15,880 bases of DNA, from assembly GCA_021737115.1 (NCBI GenBank), contig JAIPER010000033.1, positions 1 through 15,880 on the forward strand, read 5' to 3'. The notes beneath the pieces are model-generated. The model was not told the DNA's origin and made no database searches. It saw only the letters and a program-made list of their open reading frames with translations. The position numbers and the translations under genes are program-made. Source of the DNA: Desulfohalobiaceae bacterium (GTDB lineage: Bacteria > Desulfobacterota > Desulfovibrionia > Desulfovibrionales > Desulfothermaceae). Shown one piece after another: positions 7,128 through 13,018 of this stretch (positions are counted from its first letter, which is position 1; the number at the start of each line of letters is the position of its first letter).

Positions 7128-8088
7128 AGAAATCGCACCCAATTGGTTCCGGATGCGGATCCCCCTGCCGGACACCCCGCTCAAGGAGCTGAACTCATAT
7201 CTGATCAAGGGAGAAGAGCGCAATCTGCTCATCGACACCGGCCTGAACCGGCCGGAGTGCCTGCAGGCCATGCAAAGCGGGCTGCAGGAACTCAAGGTCG
7301 ATCTTTCCAAAACAGACCTGTTCATCACCCATCTCCACGTCGATCACATCGGCCTGGCTTCCAGGCTGGTCAGTCCGGGGAGGCGCGTCTCCTTGAACCG
7401 CTTCGACGCTGACGTCATCAGGAACTGGGCCGGATTCGACCCCATGCTCGACTACGCCAAAGCCTGCGGGTTCCCTGCTGAGTTGCTGCGAACGGCCCTG
7501 GACAGACACCCGGGCTTCAAGTTCAGATCCGATCAGATCCCGGAGCTGACCCTGTTGACGGAAGATGCAGTCTTGACCTGTTCCGGGTATAATCTTTATT
7601 GTCTGCACACCCCGGGGCACTCTCCGGGGCATCTTTGCCTGTATGAACCAGAGCGGAAGATACTGGTTTCCGGCGACCACATTCTGGGCGACATCACCCC
7701 GAACATTCAGTGCTGGTCCAATGACCAGAACCCTCTCCAGGACTATCTGGATAGCCTGGACAAGCTCGCCGGATTGCAGGTAGACCAGGTCCTGCCCGGC
7801 CACAGGGAGTTGTTCCGGGATCTCGGGACCAGGGTCAGGCAGCTGCGGGAACACCACGAACAAAGAATAGATGAAGCCCTGGATTGCCTGGCCAAAAACG
7901 AGGCCACCCCCTATCAAGTGGCTGCCGCCATGACCTGGGATCTGGACTGCGACTCATGGGACGATTTTCCGGTGACCCAGCAGTGGTTTGCCACCGGAGA
8001 GGCCGTGGCCCACCTGCGTTTTCTGGAAGAAAAAGGCAAAATACAGAGAACCGAAAAGGACGATCTGTTCTTTTTTTCCCTGGCTTGA
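7120..8088 (+). CDS. Metallo-beta-lactamase-fold hydrolase
   Basis: Zinc-dependent hydrolase of the MBL superfamily (glyoxalase II/LACTB2-like), 322 residues from the ATG at 7120. The metal-binding motif HLHVDH gives His71, His73, Asp75 and His76; further ligands are His167 (in HTPGHSPGH), Asp186 (SGDH) and His228 (PGHRE). The C-terminal 70-80 residues, with TPYQVAAAMTW and a run of charged helix to the end, look like the small winged-helix domain seen in LACTB2-like members. The substrate cannot be told; thioesters or activated esters are typical of relatives. The start overlaps the phosphatase stop by 8 bases (ATGCCTGA). A TTG at 7108 would add four residues but is less likely. It is co-transcribed with the phosphatase and probably with the AOR gene 126 bp downstream. 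Confidence 0.86.
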   Translation: MPEEIAPNWFRMRIPLPDTPLKELNSYLIKGEERNLLIDTGLNRPECLQAMQSGLQELKVDLSKTDLFITHLHVDHIGLASRLVSPGRRVSLNRFDADVIRNWAGFDPMLDYAKACGFPAELLRTALDRHPGFKFRSDQIPELTLLTEDAVLTCSGYNLYCLHTPGHSPGHLCLYEPERKILVSGDHILGDITPNIQCWSNDQNPLQDYLDSLDKLAGLQVDQVLPGHRELFRDLGTRVRQLREHHEQRIDEALDCLAKNEATPYQVAAAMTWDLDCDSWDDFPVTQQWFATGEAVAHLRFLEEKGKIQRTEKDDLFFFSLA

Positions 8089-8101
8089 GTGAAATAATAT
8101 A

Positions 8102-8202
8102 GATACTTACGGGAGGAATAAATTGCAAGGCTCCGAAATTTCAAGCATCAGCTGCCAGGATTTTCGAACAGGCAAACCTCAATATATGACGACCGTAAGT
8201 AT
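8102..8202 (+). repeat. Palindrome-ended ~100-bp element, copy B
   Basis: Second copy of the element at 1762-1864, in the same orientation relative to the gene it precedes. It begins GATACTTACG and ends CGTAAGTAT, giving exact inverted ends, with the same internal blocks (GAGGAAT, AATTGCA, CCGAAAT, TTTCGAA, AACCTCAAT). Inside, CGAAA can pair with TTTCG in both copies. It occupies nearly all of the gap between the MBL hydrolase and AOR genes, and the AOR ribosome-binding site begins two bases after its end. Confidence 0.7.
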
Positions 8203-8203
8203 G

Positions 8204-8210
8204 AAGGAGA
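8204..8210 (+). promoter_or_regulatory. Ribosome-binding site of the AOR gene
   Basis: AAGGAGA lies four bases before the ATG at 8215 and fixes that start. It abuts the inverted end of the ~100-bp element, so a structure formed by the element could influence access to it. Confidence 0.75.
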
Positions 8211-8214
8211 ATAG

Positions 8215-9951
8215 ATGCGAATTATCAGAGTGGACATGACTGAAAAAACGACACGGATGGAAGACATTCCCGCCGCTTTTTCGGGACTTGGCGGCAGAGG
8301 GCTCAGCTCGATGCTGATCAACAGCGAGGTCCCGGCTGATTGCGATCCGCTGGGAAGCGGGAACAAGCTCATCGTCGCCCCCGGAATCCTGGCCGGGAGC
8401 AGCCTGGTCAATACCTGCCGCATCTCCGTCGGGGCCAAGAGCCCTTTGACCAGAACTATCAAGGAGAGCAACGCCGGGGGAACCATCGGCAGCCTTCTGG
8501 GACAGATGGAGCTGACCCTGGTCCTTGAGGGTGCGGACCAGACAGGCGGCCTTTTTCTCCTCAAGATAGACGGACAGGGGCGGCCCTCTCTGGTCCCGGC
8601 CAACGAATACCAGGGCCTCAGGACCTATGCCCTGGCGGACAAAATCAGCCGTGAGTTCGGTTCCGGTGTCTCTTTCCTCGGCATCGGACCAGCCGGGGAG
8701 ATGCAGCTGCGATCAGCCTCCATCCAGTCCTCGGATACGGAAGGCAGGCCCTGCCGGGCCGCCGGCCGAGGCGGTCTGGGAGCGGTCATGGGTTCCAAGG
8801 GGATCAAGGCCCTGGTAGTGGAACCACCAACCAAGGGACTGTCTTCCTGGAAAGAACCAAAAGATTTCAAGGCAGCGGCCAAAACCTTTGCCCGGGGGCT
8901 CAGGGAAAACCCCTTTACCGGGAAAATGCTTCCTTCCCTGGGGACCGCGGGCCTGGTGGGCCCGGTCAACTCCCTGGGGGCTTTCCCCAGCTACAATGCC
9001 ACCAGGGGTCAGATGGACCATTGGGAACGGATCAGCGGGGAGAAACTGGCCGAGACTATCAAAGAGCGCGGCGGGATCACCACCCACGGGGGATGCAGCC
9101 GTTGCGTCATCAACTGTTCGAATGTCTATCACGACCAGCAAGGCGCCTACCTGACCGGCTCCCTGGAATACGAAACCCTCTGGTCCATGGGCGGGATGAC
9201 CGGTATCGACGACCTGGATTGCCTGGCCAGGCTGGATTTCCTCTGCGACGACATCGGGCTGGACACCATGAACACAGGGGTGGCCCTGGCCGTGGCCATG
9301 GATGCCGGGCACATTCCGTTTGGAGAGCAACAGGCAACCCTGGATCTCTTGGAAGAAACAGCCCAGGGAAGCGAACTCGGCCGGGTCATCGGGAACGGAC
9401 CGGCCGCGGTGGGCGCTTTTCTGGGTCACGACCGGATTCCGGCTGTCAAGAATCAGAGTATAGCGGCCTACGATCCCAGGGCCATGCAGGGCAATGGGGT
9501 GACCTACGCCACCTCCACCATGGGTGCCGATCATACGGCTGGAAACCTCCTGGGAAACTATCTGTCCAAAAAAATGGACCCCCTGGCGGCTAAGGGCCAG
9601 GTGGAGGCCTCCAGGCAGGCCCAGATAACCATGGCCTTTCTGGACTCCACCGGTCTCTGTCTGTTGGCCGGAGCCATGCTTTCGCAGACGGAGACCCTGG
9701 ATGCTTTTCTGCACATGCTTTCCCTCAGGCTGGGCCGCGAATTCCGGCAAAAGGACATGCAGGAACTCGGCATCCGGGTCTTGCAGGCTGAACGCGAGTT
9801 CAACCGCAAAGCCGGTTTCAGCAGCAAAGACGACCGCCTGCCCGGTTTTTTCAAAAAAGAACCCCTGGCCCCGCACAACACGGTCTTTATCGTCCCGGAT
9901 CAGGATCTGGACCGGGTCTTTGAGTTTACAAACCAGGACGCGAAGAATTGA
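8215..9951 (+). CDS. Aldehyde:ferredoxin oxidoreductase (tungsten/molybdopterin)
   Basis: Member of the AOR family, 578 residues, slightly shorter than the usual 600-620. These cytoplasmic enzymes hold a bis-pterin tungsten (or molybdenum) and one [4Fe-4S] cluster and oxidise aldehydes to acids with ferredoxin. Visible: N-terminal IIRVDMTEKT and LGGRGL; SPLTRTIKESNAGG (76-89) in the pterin-binding N-domain; cluster cysteines C294, C297, C301 in CSRCVINC, and C482. The two pterin motifs DxxGLD (345-350) and DxxGLC (477-482) are both intact. His440 in GADHT corresponds to the conserved active-site region after YDPRAMQGNG. Start is set by AAGGAGA. The gene overlaps the MoaD-like gene by four bases. 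Which AOR subfamily and which aldehyde cannot be told from sequence alone; 2-oxo-acid-derived aldehydes are a reasonable guess. Confidence 0.93.
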   Translation: MRIIRVDMTEKTTRMEDIPAAFSGLGGRGLSSMLINSEVPADCDPLGSGNKLIVAPGILAGSSLVNTCRISVGAKSPLTRTIKESNAGGTIGSLLGQMELTLVLEGADQTGGLFLLKIDGQGRPSLVPANEYQGLRTYALADKISREFGSGVSFLGIGPAGEMQLRSASIQSSDTEGRPCRAAGRGGLGAVMGSKGIKALVVEPPTKGLSSWKEPKDFKAAAKTFARGLRENPFTGKMLPSLGTAGLVGPVNSLGAFPSYNATRGQMDHWERISGEKLAETIKERGGITTHGGCSRCVINCSNVYHDQQGAYLTGSLEYETLWSMGGMTGIDDLDCLARLDFLCDDIGLDTMNTGVALAVAMDAGHIPFGEQQATLDLLEETAQGSELGRVIGNGPAAVGAFLGHDRIPAVKNQSIAAYDPRAMQGNGVTYATSTMGADHTAGNLLGNYLSKKMDPLAAKGQVEASRQAQITMAFLDSTGLCLLAGAMLSQTETLDAFLHMLSLRLGREFRQKDMQELGIRVLQAEREFNRKAGFSSKDDRLPGFFKKEPLAPHNTVFIVPDQDLDRVFEFTNQDAKN

Positions 9952-10193
9952 AGACTGTGAAGATCAGGGTCAAGCTGTTCGGGGCCTTGCAAATGCAGGC
10001 AGCAAAACATGGGAATAATCTGCTGGAAGTCGAGCTGCCTGCCGGGGCCAGGGTCAAAGACCTGCTGCAGAGATTGAAAATCGAGGATACCCACCAGGTT
10101 ATCGCCGCGGCCGGGGGCCGGATCCTGGAAGAGGACGATCAGCTGCCCCAAGGGGCCGAGATCAGCCTTCTCCCTCCGGCCTTTGGCGGGTAA
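9948..10193 (+). CDS. MoaD/ThiS-like sulfur carrier protein
   Basis: Small ubiquitin-fold protein of 81 residues ending in PPAFGG. The C-terminal Gly-Gly is the site adenylated and thiocarboxylated in MoaD/ThiS proteins, which donate sulfur to molybdopterin (or thiazole). The N-terminal beta strand VKIRVKLFGAL, the VELPAGARVKDLLQRL helix region and the ISLLPPAFGG tail fit the family. It probably starts at TTG 9948, overlapping the AOR stop as TTGA, so it is translationally coupled; GTG 9957 is an alternative. MoaD-like genes commonly travel with AOR genes, so a role in making the pterin cofactor of this AOR is likely, though family membership alone does not exclude ThiS. Confidence 0.88.
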   Translation: MKTVKIRVKLFGALQMQAAKHGNNLLEVELPAGARVKDLLQRLKIEDTHQVIAAAGGRILEEDDQLPQGAEISLLPPAFGG

Positions 10194-10203
10194 TTAAGAA
10201 TAC

Positions 10204-11376
10204 ATGACCTCTGCAGGCACCAAAACACAACAAGAGCTGATTGCTGAGCTGGACAAGCTGCGTCAGGAAAACCTGACCCTGAAGAAGGGCCTTATCAAGG
10301 ATAAGTACCAGGAACTCTTCGACGGGCTGCCCATCGGGCTCTACCTGTCAACCCCGGACTGCCGCCTCCTGGACTGCAACCAGGCCATGGTCGACATGCT
10401 CGGGTACCCGGACAGAAAGACCCTGCTCGAGACCCGGACTCCGGACCTCTATCAGGACCCGGAGGACCGGGAACGTCTTTTAAAGCTTCTCGCTCGTCAG
10501 GGACTGGCCCGCGGTTTCGAGTTCGAGGCCAAAAGGCATGATGGTTCGACCTTCTGGGTGGAAGAGCACGTCAGGACCATTCAGGACAGAGACGGCGCAA
10601 TTATTTGGCAGGGGAGCTTTCAAGACATCGATCTGCGCAAGGAAGCTGAGAAGGAACTCACGAATTTCGGGAAATACGAAGTCCTGGCCAATCTGGCCAA
10701 AGGCATCGCCCATGACTACAGCAACCTCCTGGCCGCCATCCGGGGCAATATCGAACTGGCCAAGCTCCAGGGCGAGCAGAGAAAGCCCGGTCGGGAGCCG
10801 CTAGCCCAGGCCTTGCTTGCTTGTGACGACGCCACAGCCCTGACTCAGCAGTTCATGGATCTGAGCAAGACGGTGCCCCAGTTTGAGGCCTATGTCTCTA
10901 TGACCCCGATTCTCTACAAGGCCACCGAAGATGTCTTTACCGGTTCCCGGGTCAACATCCGGTTTGCCTTGTCCGATGATCTGCTCACCGTCCGGGCCGA
11001 TCCGATCCAGCTCCAAAATGCCCTGGCCAGAATATTGTTGAATGCCAGGGACGTAAGCGGCAAAAATCAAGAGGTCGAGGTCGGGGCGGGCAATATCTGC
11101 GTTCGGGAAAGGGGCTCTCAACAGGGCATCCTGATGCTAAATGGCGATTATGTTCATATCTGGATCAAGGATCAGGGTCCAGGCATCAGGCAAAAGCATC
11201 TGAGCAGGATCTTCGATCCCTATTTTTCCACGAAGAAACAGTACTCCCGAAAAGGTATCGGGCTGGGCCTGACTCTGGTCCAATCCATCATCAGCAGACA
11301 CCGGGGTTATGTGTATGTTGATTCGGAAAAAAGCCGGGGCACCACGATTCACGTCTACCTGCCTGCAGCCGAATAA
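10204..11376 (+). CDS. Soluble PAS-domain histidine kinase
   Basis: Sensor histidine kinase of 390 residues without signal peptide or membrane segments, so cytoplasmic. A short coiled-coil-like N-terminus (8-32) precedes a PAS domain (about 34-148: YQELFDGLPIGLYLSTPD, CNQAMVDMLGY, GSFQDIDLRKEAE). The H-box is GIAHDYSNLLAAIRGN with phospho-acceptor His170. The ATPase domain has N-box Asn280 (ARILLNARD), G1 DQGPG (323-327), F-box FDPYFSTKK and G2 GIGLGL (351-356). No receiver domain is attached, and no response regulator is visible in this window. It starts 10 bp after the MoaD-like gene, so it belongs to the AOR transcription unit; sensing of redox state, aldehyde or a cofactor is a guess. The gene converges with the aminotransferase, with only 11 bases between stops. 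Confidence 0.9.
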   Translation: MTSAGTKTQQELIAELDKLRQENLTLKKGLIKDKYQELFDGLPIGLYLSTPDCRLLDCNQAMVDMLGYPDRKTLLETRTPDLYQDPEDRERLLKLLARQGLARGFEFEAKRHDGSTFWVEEHVRTIQDRDGAIIWQGSFQDIDLRKEAEKELTNFGKYEVLANLAKGIAHDYSNLLAAIRGNIELAKLQGEQRKPGREPLAQALLACDDATALTQQFMDLSKTVPQFEAYVSMTPILYKATEDVFTGSRVNIRFALSDDLLTVRADPIQLQNALARILLNARDVSGKNQEVEVGAGNICVRERGSQQGILMLNGDYVHIWIKDQGPGIRQKHLSRIFDPYFSTKKQYSRKGIGLGLTLVQSIISRHRGYVYVDSEKSRGTTIHVYLPAAE

Positions 11377-11385
11377 GCCTCATAT

Positions 11386-11399
11386 GCTCAAACCGGATA
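11386..11399. repeat. Half-arm of the TATCCG/TTTGAGC family
   Basis: GCTCAAACCGGATA here is identical to 14 bases of the right arm of the hairpin at 5924-5972. On the minus strand it reads TATCCGGTTTGAGC and encodes the last residues (Tyr-Pro-Val) and stop codon of the aminotransferase. No matching second arm is visible nearby, so it is a partial copy or coincidental reuse. Confidence 0.4.
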
Positions 11400-12371
11400 G
11401 ACCGGAGTGAGGGACGAGGCATTCCCGGTCATGTCCTCTGTGAGCAGCTTTTGGAATAGACGCTGAAACTTCCCGGGTTTCCCCGTACCAATGGTTCGGC
11501 CGTCGTACAACACCGCGGGCAGGACACCGGTGGTCGTGCCGAAAATGAGCATCTCCCGGGCCTGATAGGCGTCCTCGGGTTTCAGCCCGGTCTGTCTTAT
11601 CCCCTTGAGTTCTCCCTGGTCCACAAGTTCCCGAGCCAGATCCATGATCCTGACCAGGGTGGTGCCCCGCAAAATCCGGTCGAATCCCGGAACCAGGAAT
11701 TCGTTTTCCTGGGAGATGATCCCGATGTTCTCCGTCCCCCCTTCCCCGATGAACCCCTTCTCATCTATGGAGATGGTGTAGTCCACTCCGGCGTCGACCG
11801 CCTCTTTCTTCATCAGGACGTTGGGCAGGTAGTTGCAGCTCTTGACATTGGCGAAAAAGGTCTTTTTGACCGGGATAGAGCTCGTCAGGACCAGACATCC
11901 CTTCTCGTATTTTTCCGGACTCTTGGGCTTTTCATCGGTGATGACTATATACAGCTGACTGCCGATGCTCTGATCCGGCCTGGGAGAAAAATCGCCCGGC
12001 CCCCTGGAAATATAGAGCCGGATTACACAGTCAGAAACCCCGGAAGCTCTGATTGTCTGCAGAATGGCGTCTTTGAGGTCTTCCTGGCTCAGGGGCCGCT
12101 CCAGTTGGATCATCTCCGCGGAAGTATGGAGACGATTTAGGTGTTCTTCCAGGAGATAGATCTTTCCCCGAACACATTTTAAGGCCTCAAAGACACCGTC
12201 TCCCCTGTGGACCATATGGTCGTCCACGGGAATGACCATCAGGGCCGGGTCGGTGACGATCCCCCCCAGCCATGAGGAATACATGGCCCGGTAATTCTGA
12301 AAATGCTCAAACTCAAAGCGCTCCAGCCGTTTGACCACCTGTTGAAAGCTCAATTTTTCTAGCTTGTCCAC
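11388..12371 (-). CDS. Class IV PLP aminotransferase (BCAT/DAAT family)
   Basis: Fold-type IV PLP enzyme, 327 residues from GTG 12371. The family includes branched-chain aminotransferase (IlvE), D-amino acid aminotransferase and aminodeoxychorismate lyase. Landmarks: HMVHRGDGVFEALKC (52-66) and YLLEEHLNRLHTSA (72-85) of the N-domain; Lys177 in FFANVKSCNYLPNVL as Schiff-base lysine; GEGGTENIGII (209-219) with the conserved Glu; GTTTGVLPAV (278-287) binding cofactor phosphate. Length is nearest to IlvE-like proteins, but the N-terminal extension (SFQQVVKRLERFEFEHFQNYRAMYSSWLGG) points to a distinct subgroup. GTG 12371 is preferred because AAGGGGA lies seven bases upstream; a TTG at 12398 would add nine unconvincing residues. 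With the Aap importer nearby, amino acid degradation is a plausible role, not a shown one. Confidence 0.87.
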   Translation of the reverse strand: MDKLEKLSFQQVVKRLERFEFEHFQNYRAMYSSWLGGIVTDPALMVIPVDDHMVHRGDGVFEALKCVRGKIYLLEEHLNRLHTSAEMIQLERPLSQEDLKDAILQTIRASGVSDCVIRLYISRGPGDFSPRPDQSIGSQLYIVITDEKPKSPEKYEKGCLVLTSSIPVKKTFFANVKSCNYLPNVLMKKEAVDAGVDYTISIDEKGFIGEGGTENIGIISQENEFLVPGFDRILRGTTLVRIMDLARELVDQGELKGIRQTGLKPEDAYQAREMLIFGTTTGVLPAVLYDGRTIGTGKPGKFQRLFQKLLTEDMTGNASSLTPVYPV

Positions 12372-12530
12372 TTTACATTCCCCTTGGTGACTTATCAAAA
12401 TCCGCCTGTACTCCGGCTCCCTTGAACCGGGTCATGTCTCCCGCTCCTGAAGCGGACATCAGAGCTCTTTCCCGTACTCCAAGGTTTGGATAATTTTTTT
12501 GGACAAATATCAGGTTATGATAAATTCTAA
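12372..12530. other. Upstream region of the aminotransferase
   Basis: About 160 bases with no supported gene. A minus-strand frame can be read here for about 60 codons, but it shows no domain, no ribosome-binding site and starts inside an AT-rich repeat. The stretch should contain the aminotransferase promoter, which I could not locate with confidence. Confidence 0.35.
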
Positions 12531-12702
12531 GCACGAAATTCGAAATACGAAACAAGCACGAAATTCAAATTCTCGAATGACAAAAACAAAGATTCAAAGA
12601 ATACAGAAATAGAAGCAATTAATTGTCGATCCGTTTTCTTAGTTTTGAATTTTGAATTTTTGTCATTTGAAGTTTGTTTCGAATTTCGTGCTTCGAATTT
12701 CG
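12531..12702. repeat. AT-rich inverted-repeat element
   Basis: The left arm (about 12531-12599) starts GCACGAAATTCGAAATACG and runs through AATGACAAAAACAAAGATTC. The right arm (about 12642-12702) is its approximate reverse complement, with GAATTTTTGTCATTTGAAG and GAATTTCGTGCTTCGAATTT. About 40 unrelated bases lie between. Similar GAAATTCGAAA/ATGACAAAAATTC palindromes are, from memory, common in intergenic DNA of several bacterial phyla. The frames inside give Ser/Asn/Lys/Phe-rich peptides with no sign of real coding. A non-autonomous mobile element or a hairpin-forming repeat are both possible. Confidence 0.6.
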
Positions 12703-12828
12703 ATATTATGTCCAATTCTGAAGTCATTTAAAATATTTTCAATTACTTTAAAAACTTACGATTAAGTGTCAAGACGCTGGTACGAAGTCTGAACATTGAC
12801 CGTCTCTTTTTTATTGCTCTTCTCCGGT

Positions 12829-12856
12829 TTGTCTGCTATCTTACCTCAGCTAGTAT
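12829..12856 (+). promoter_or_regulatory. Possible sigma-70-type promoter for dctPQM
   Basis: TTGTCT (12829-12834) and TAGTAT (12851-12856) each match 4 of 6 bases of the -35 and -10 consensus, with a 16-base spacer. They lie about 160 bases before dctP. The match is modest. I checked for sigma-54 spacing (GG-N10-GC) around the nearby GGCC/TTGC bases and did not find it. Confidence 0.3.
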
Positions 12857-12920
12857 TGTCAATGAGGCCAAGAAGCGGAGCCTTGCATCCATTTGCAATA
12901 TATTCTGACGAATGGTTCTT

Positions 12921-12935
12921 GTCCTGAAACAGGAC
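12921..12935 (+). repeat. Small hairpin in the TRAP leader
   Basis: GTCCTG (12921-12926) pairs exactly with CAGGAC (12930-12935) around an AAA loop. It lies 12 bases before the strong Shine-Dalgarno sequence at 12948-12957, so it may be part of a leader structure or simply chance. Confidence 0.35.
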
Positions 12936-12947
12936 CGATACAACCCC

Positions 12948-12992
12948 AAAGGAGGTGCTAACTTTTTGATTTCCGGTCTTTTGTCCGTCTGA
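12948..12992 (+). CDS. Possible leader micro-ORF before dctP
   Basis: AAAGGAGGTG (12948-12957) is a near-perfect anti-16S match, better than that of any full gene here. Eight bases later a TTG opens a frame of eight sense codons (M-I-S-G-L-L-S-V) ending at TGA 12990-12992. That stop overlaps an ATG opening a further three-codon frame (M-N-L) that ends at 13003. dctP begins 15 bases on. Either this is a leader peptide coupling translation into dctP, or the ribosome-binding site belongs to a lost gene. No residue pattern reveals an attenuation signal. Confidence 0.3.
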   Translation, partial: KGGANFLISGLLSV

Positions 12993-13006
12993 TGAACCTG
13001 TGAACC

Positions 13007-13015
13007 AAGGAGGAG
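13007..13015 (+). promoter_or_regulatory. Ribosome-binding site of dctP
   Basis: AAGGAGGAG lies three bases before the ATG at 13019 (AGGAGG at 13008-13013, five bases away), which fixes the start of the binding-protein gene. Confidence 0.75.
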
Positions 13016-13018
13016 TTT

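Larger units (their letters stand above)
12703..13018 (+). promoter_or_regulatory. Promoter and leader region of the TRAP operon
   Basis: This stretch before dctP contains no long gene. It holds a possible promoter (12829-12856), a small hairpin (12921-12935) and a very strong ribosome-binding site leading into two micro-frames (12948-13003) before the dctP ribosome-binding site at 13007-13015. The density of signals suggests a regulated leader. Confidence 0.45.

Noticed and set aside
8713..9876. Long minus-strand frame opposite the AOR gene
   Set aside because: It is a shadow of the AOR coding sequence, which has all family motifs on the plus strand; the antisense peptide shows no domain.
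12372..12398. TTG start for the aminotransferase
   Set aside because: The extra nine residues would be encoded over the AAGGGGA ribosome-binding site that serves GTG 12371.
12373..12555. Minus-strand frame of about 60 codons upstream of the aminotransferase
   Set aside because: It begins inside the AT-rich repeat, has no domain and no ribosome-binding site, and covers the expected promoter region.
12527..12727. Minus-strand frame within the AT-rich inverted repeat
   Set aside because: Ser/Asn/Lys/Phe-rich peptide read from a palindromic repeat; such frames arise by composition.
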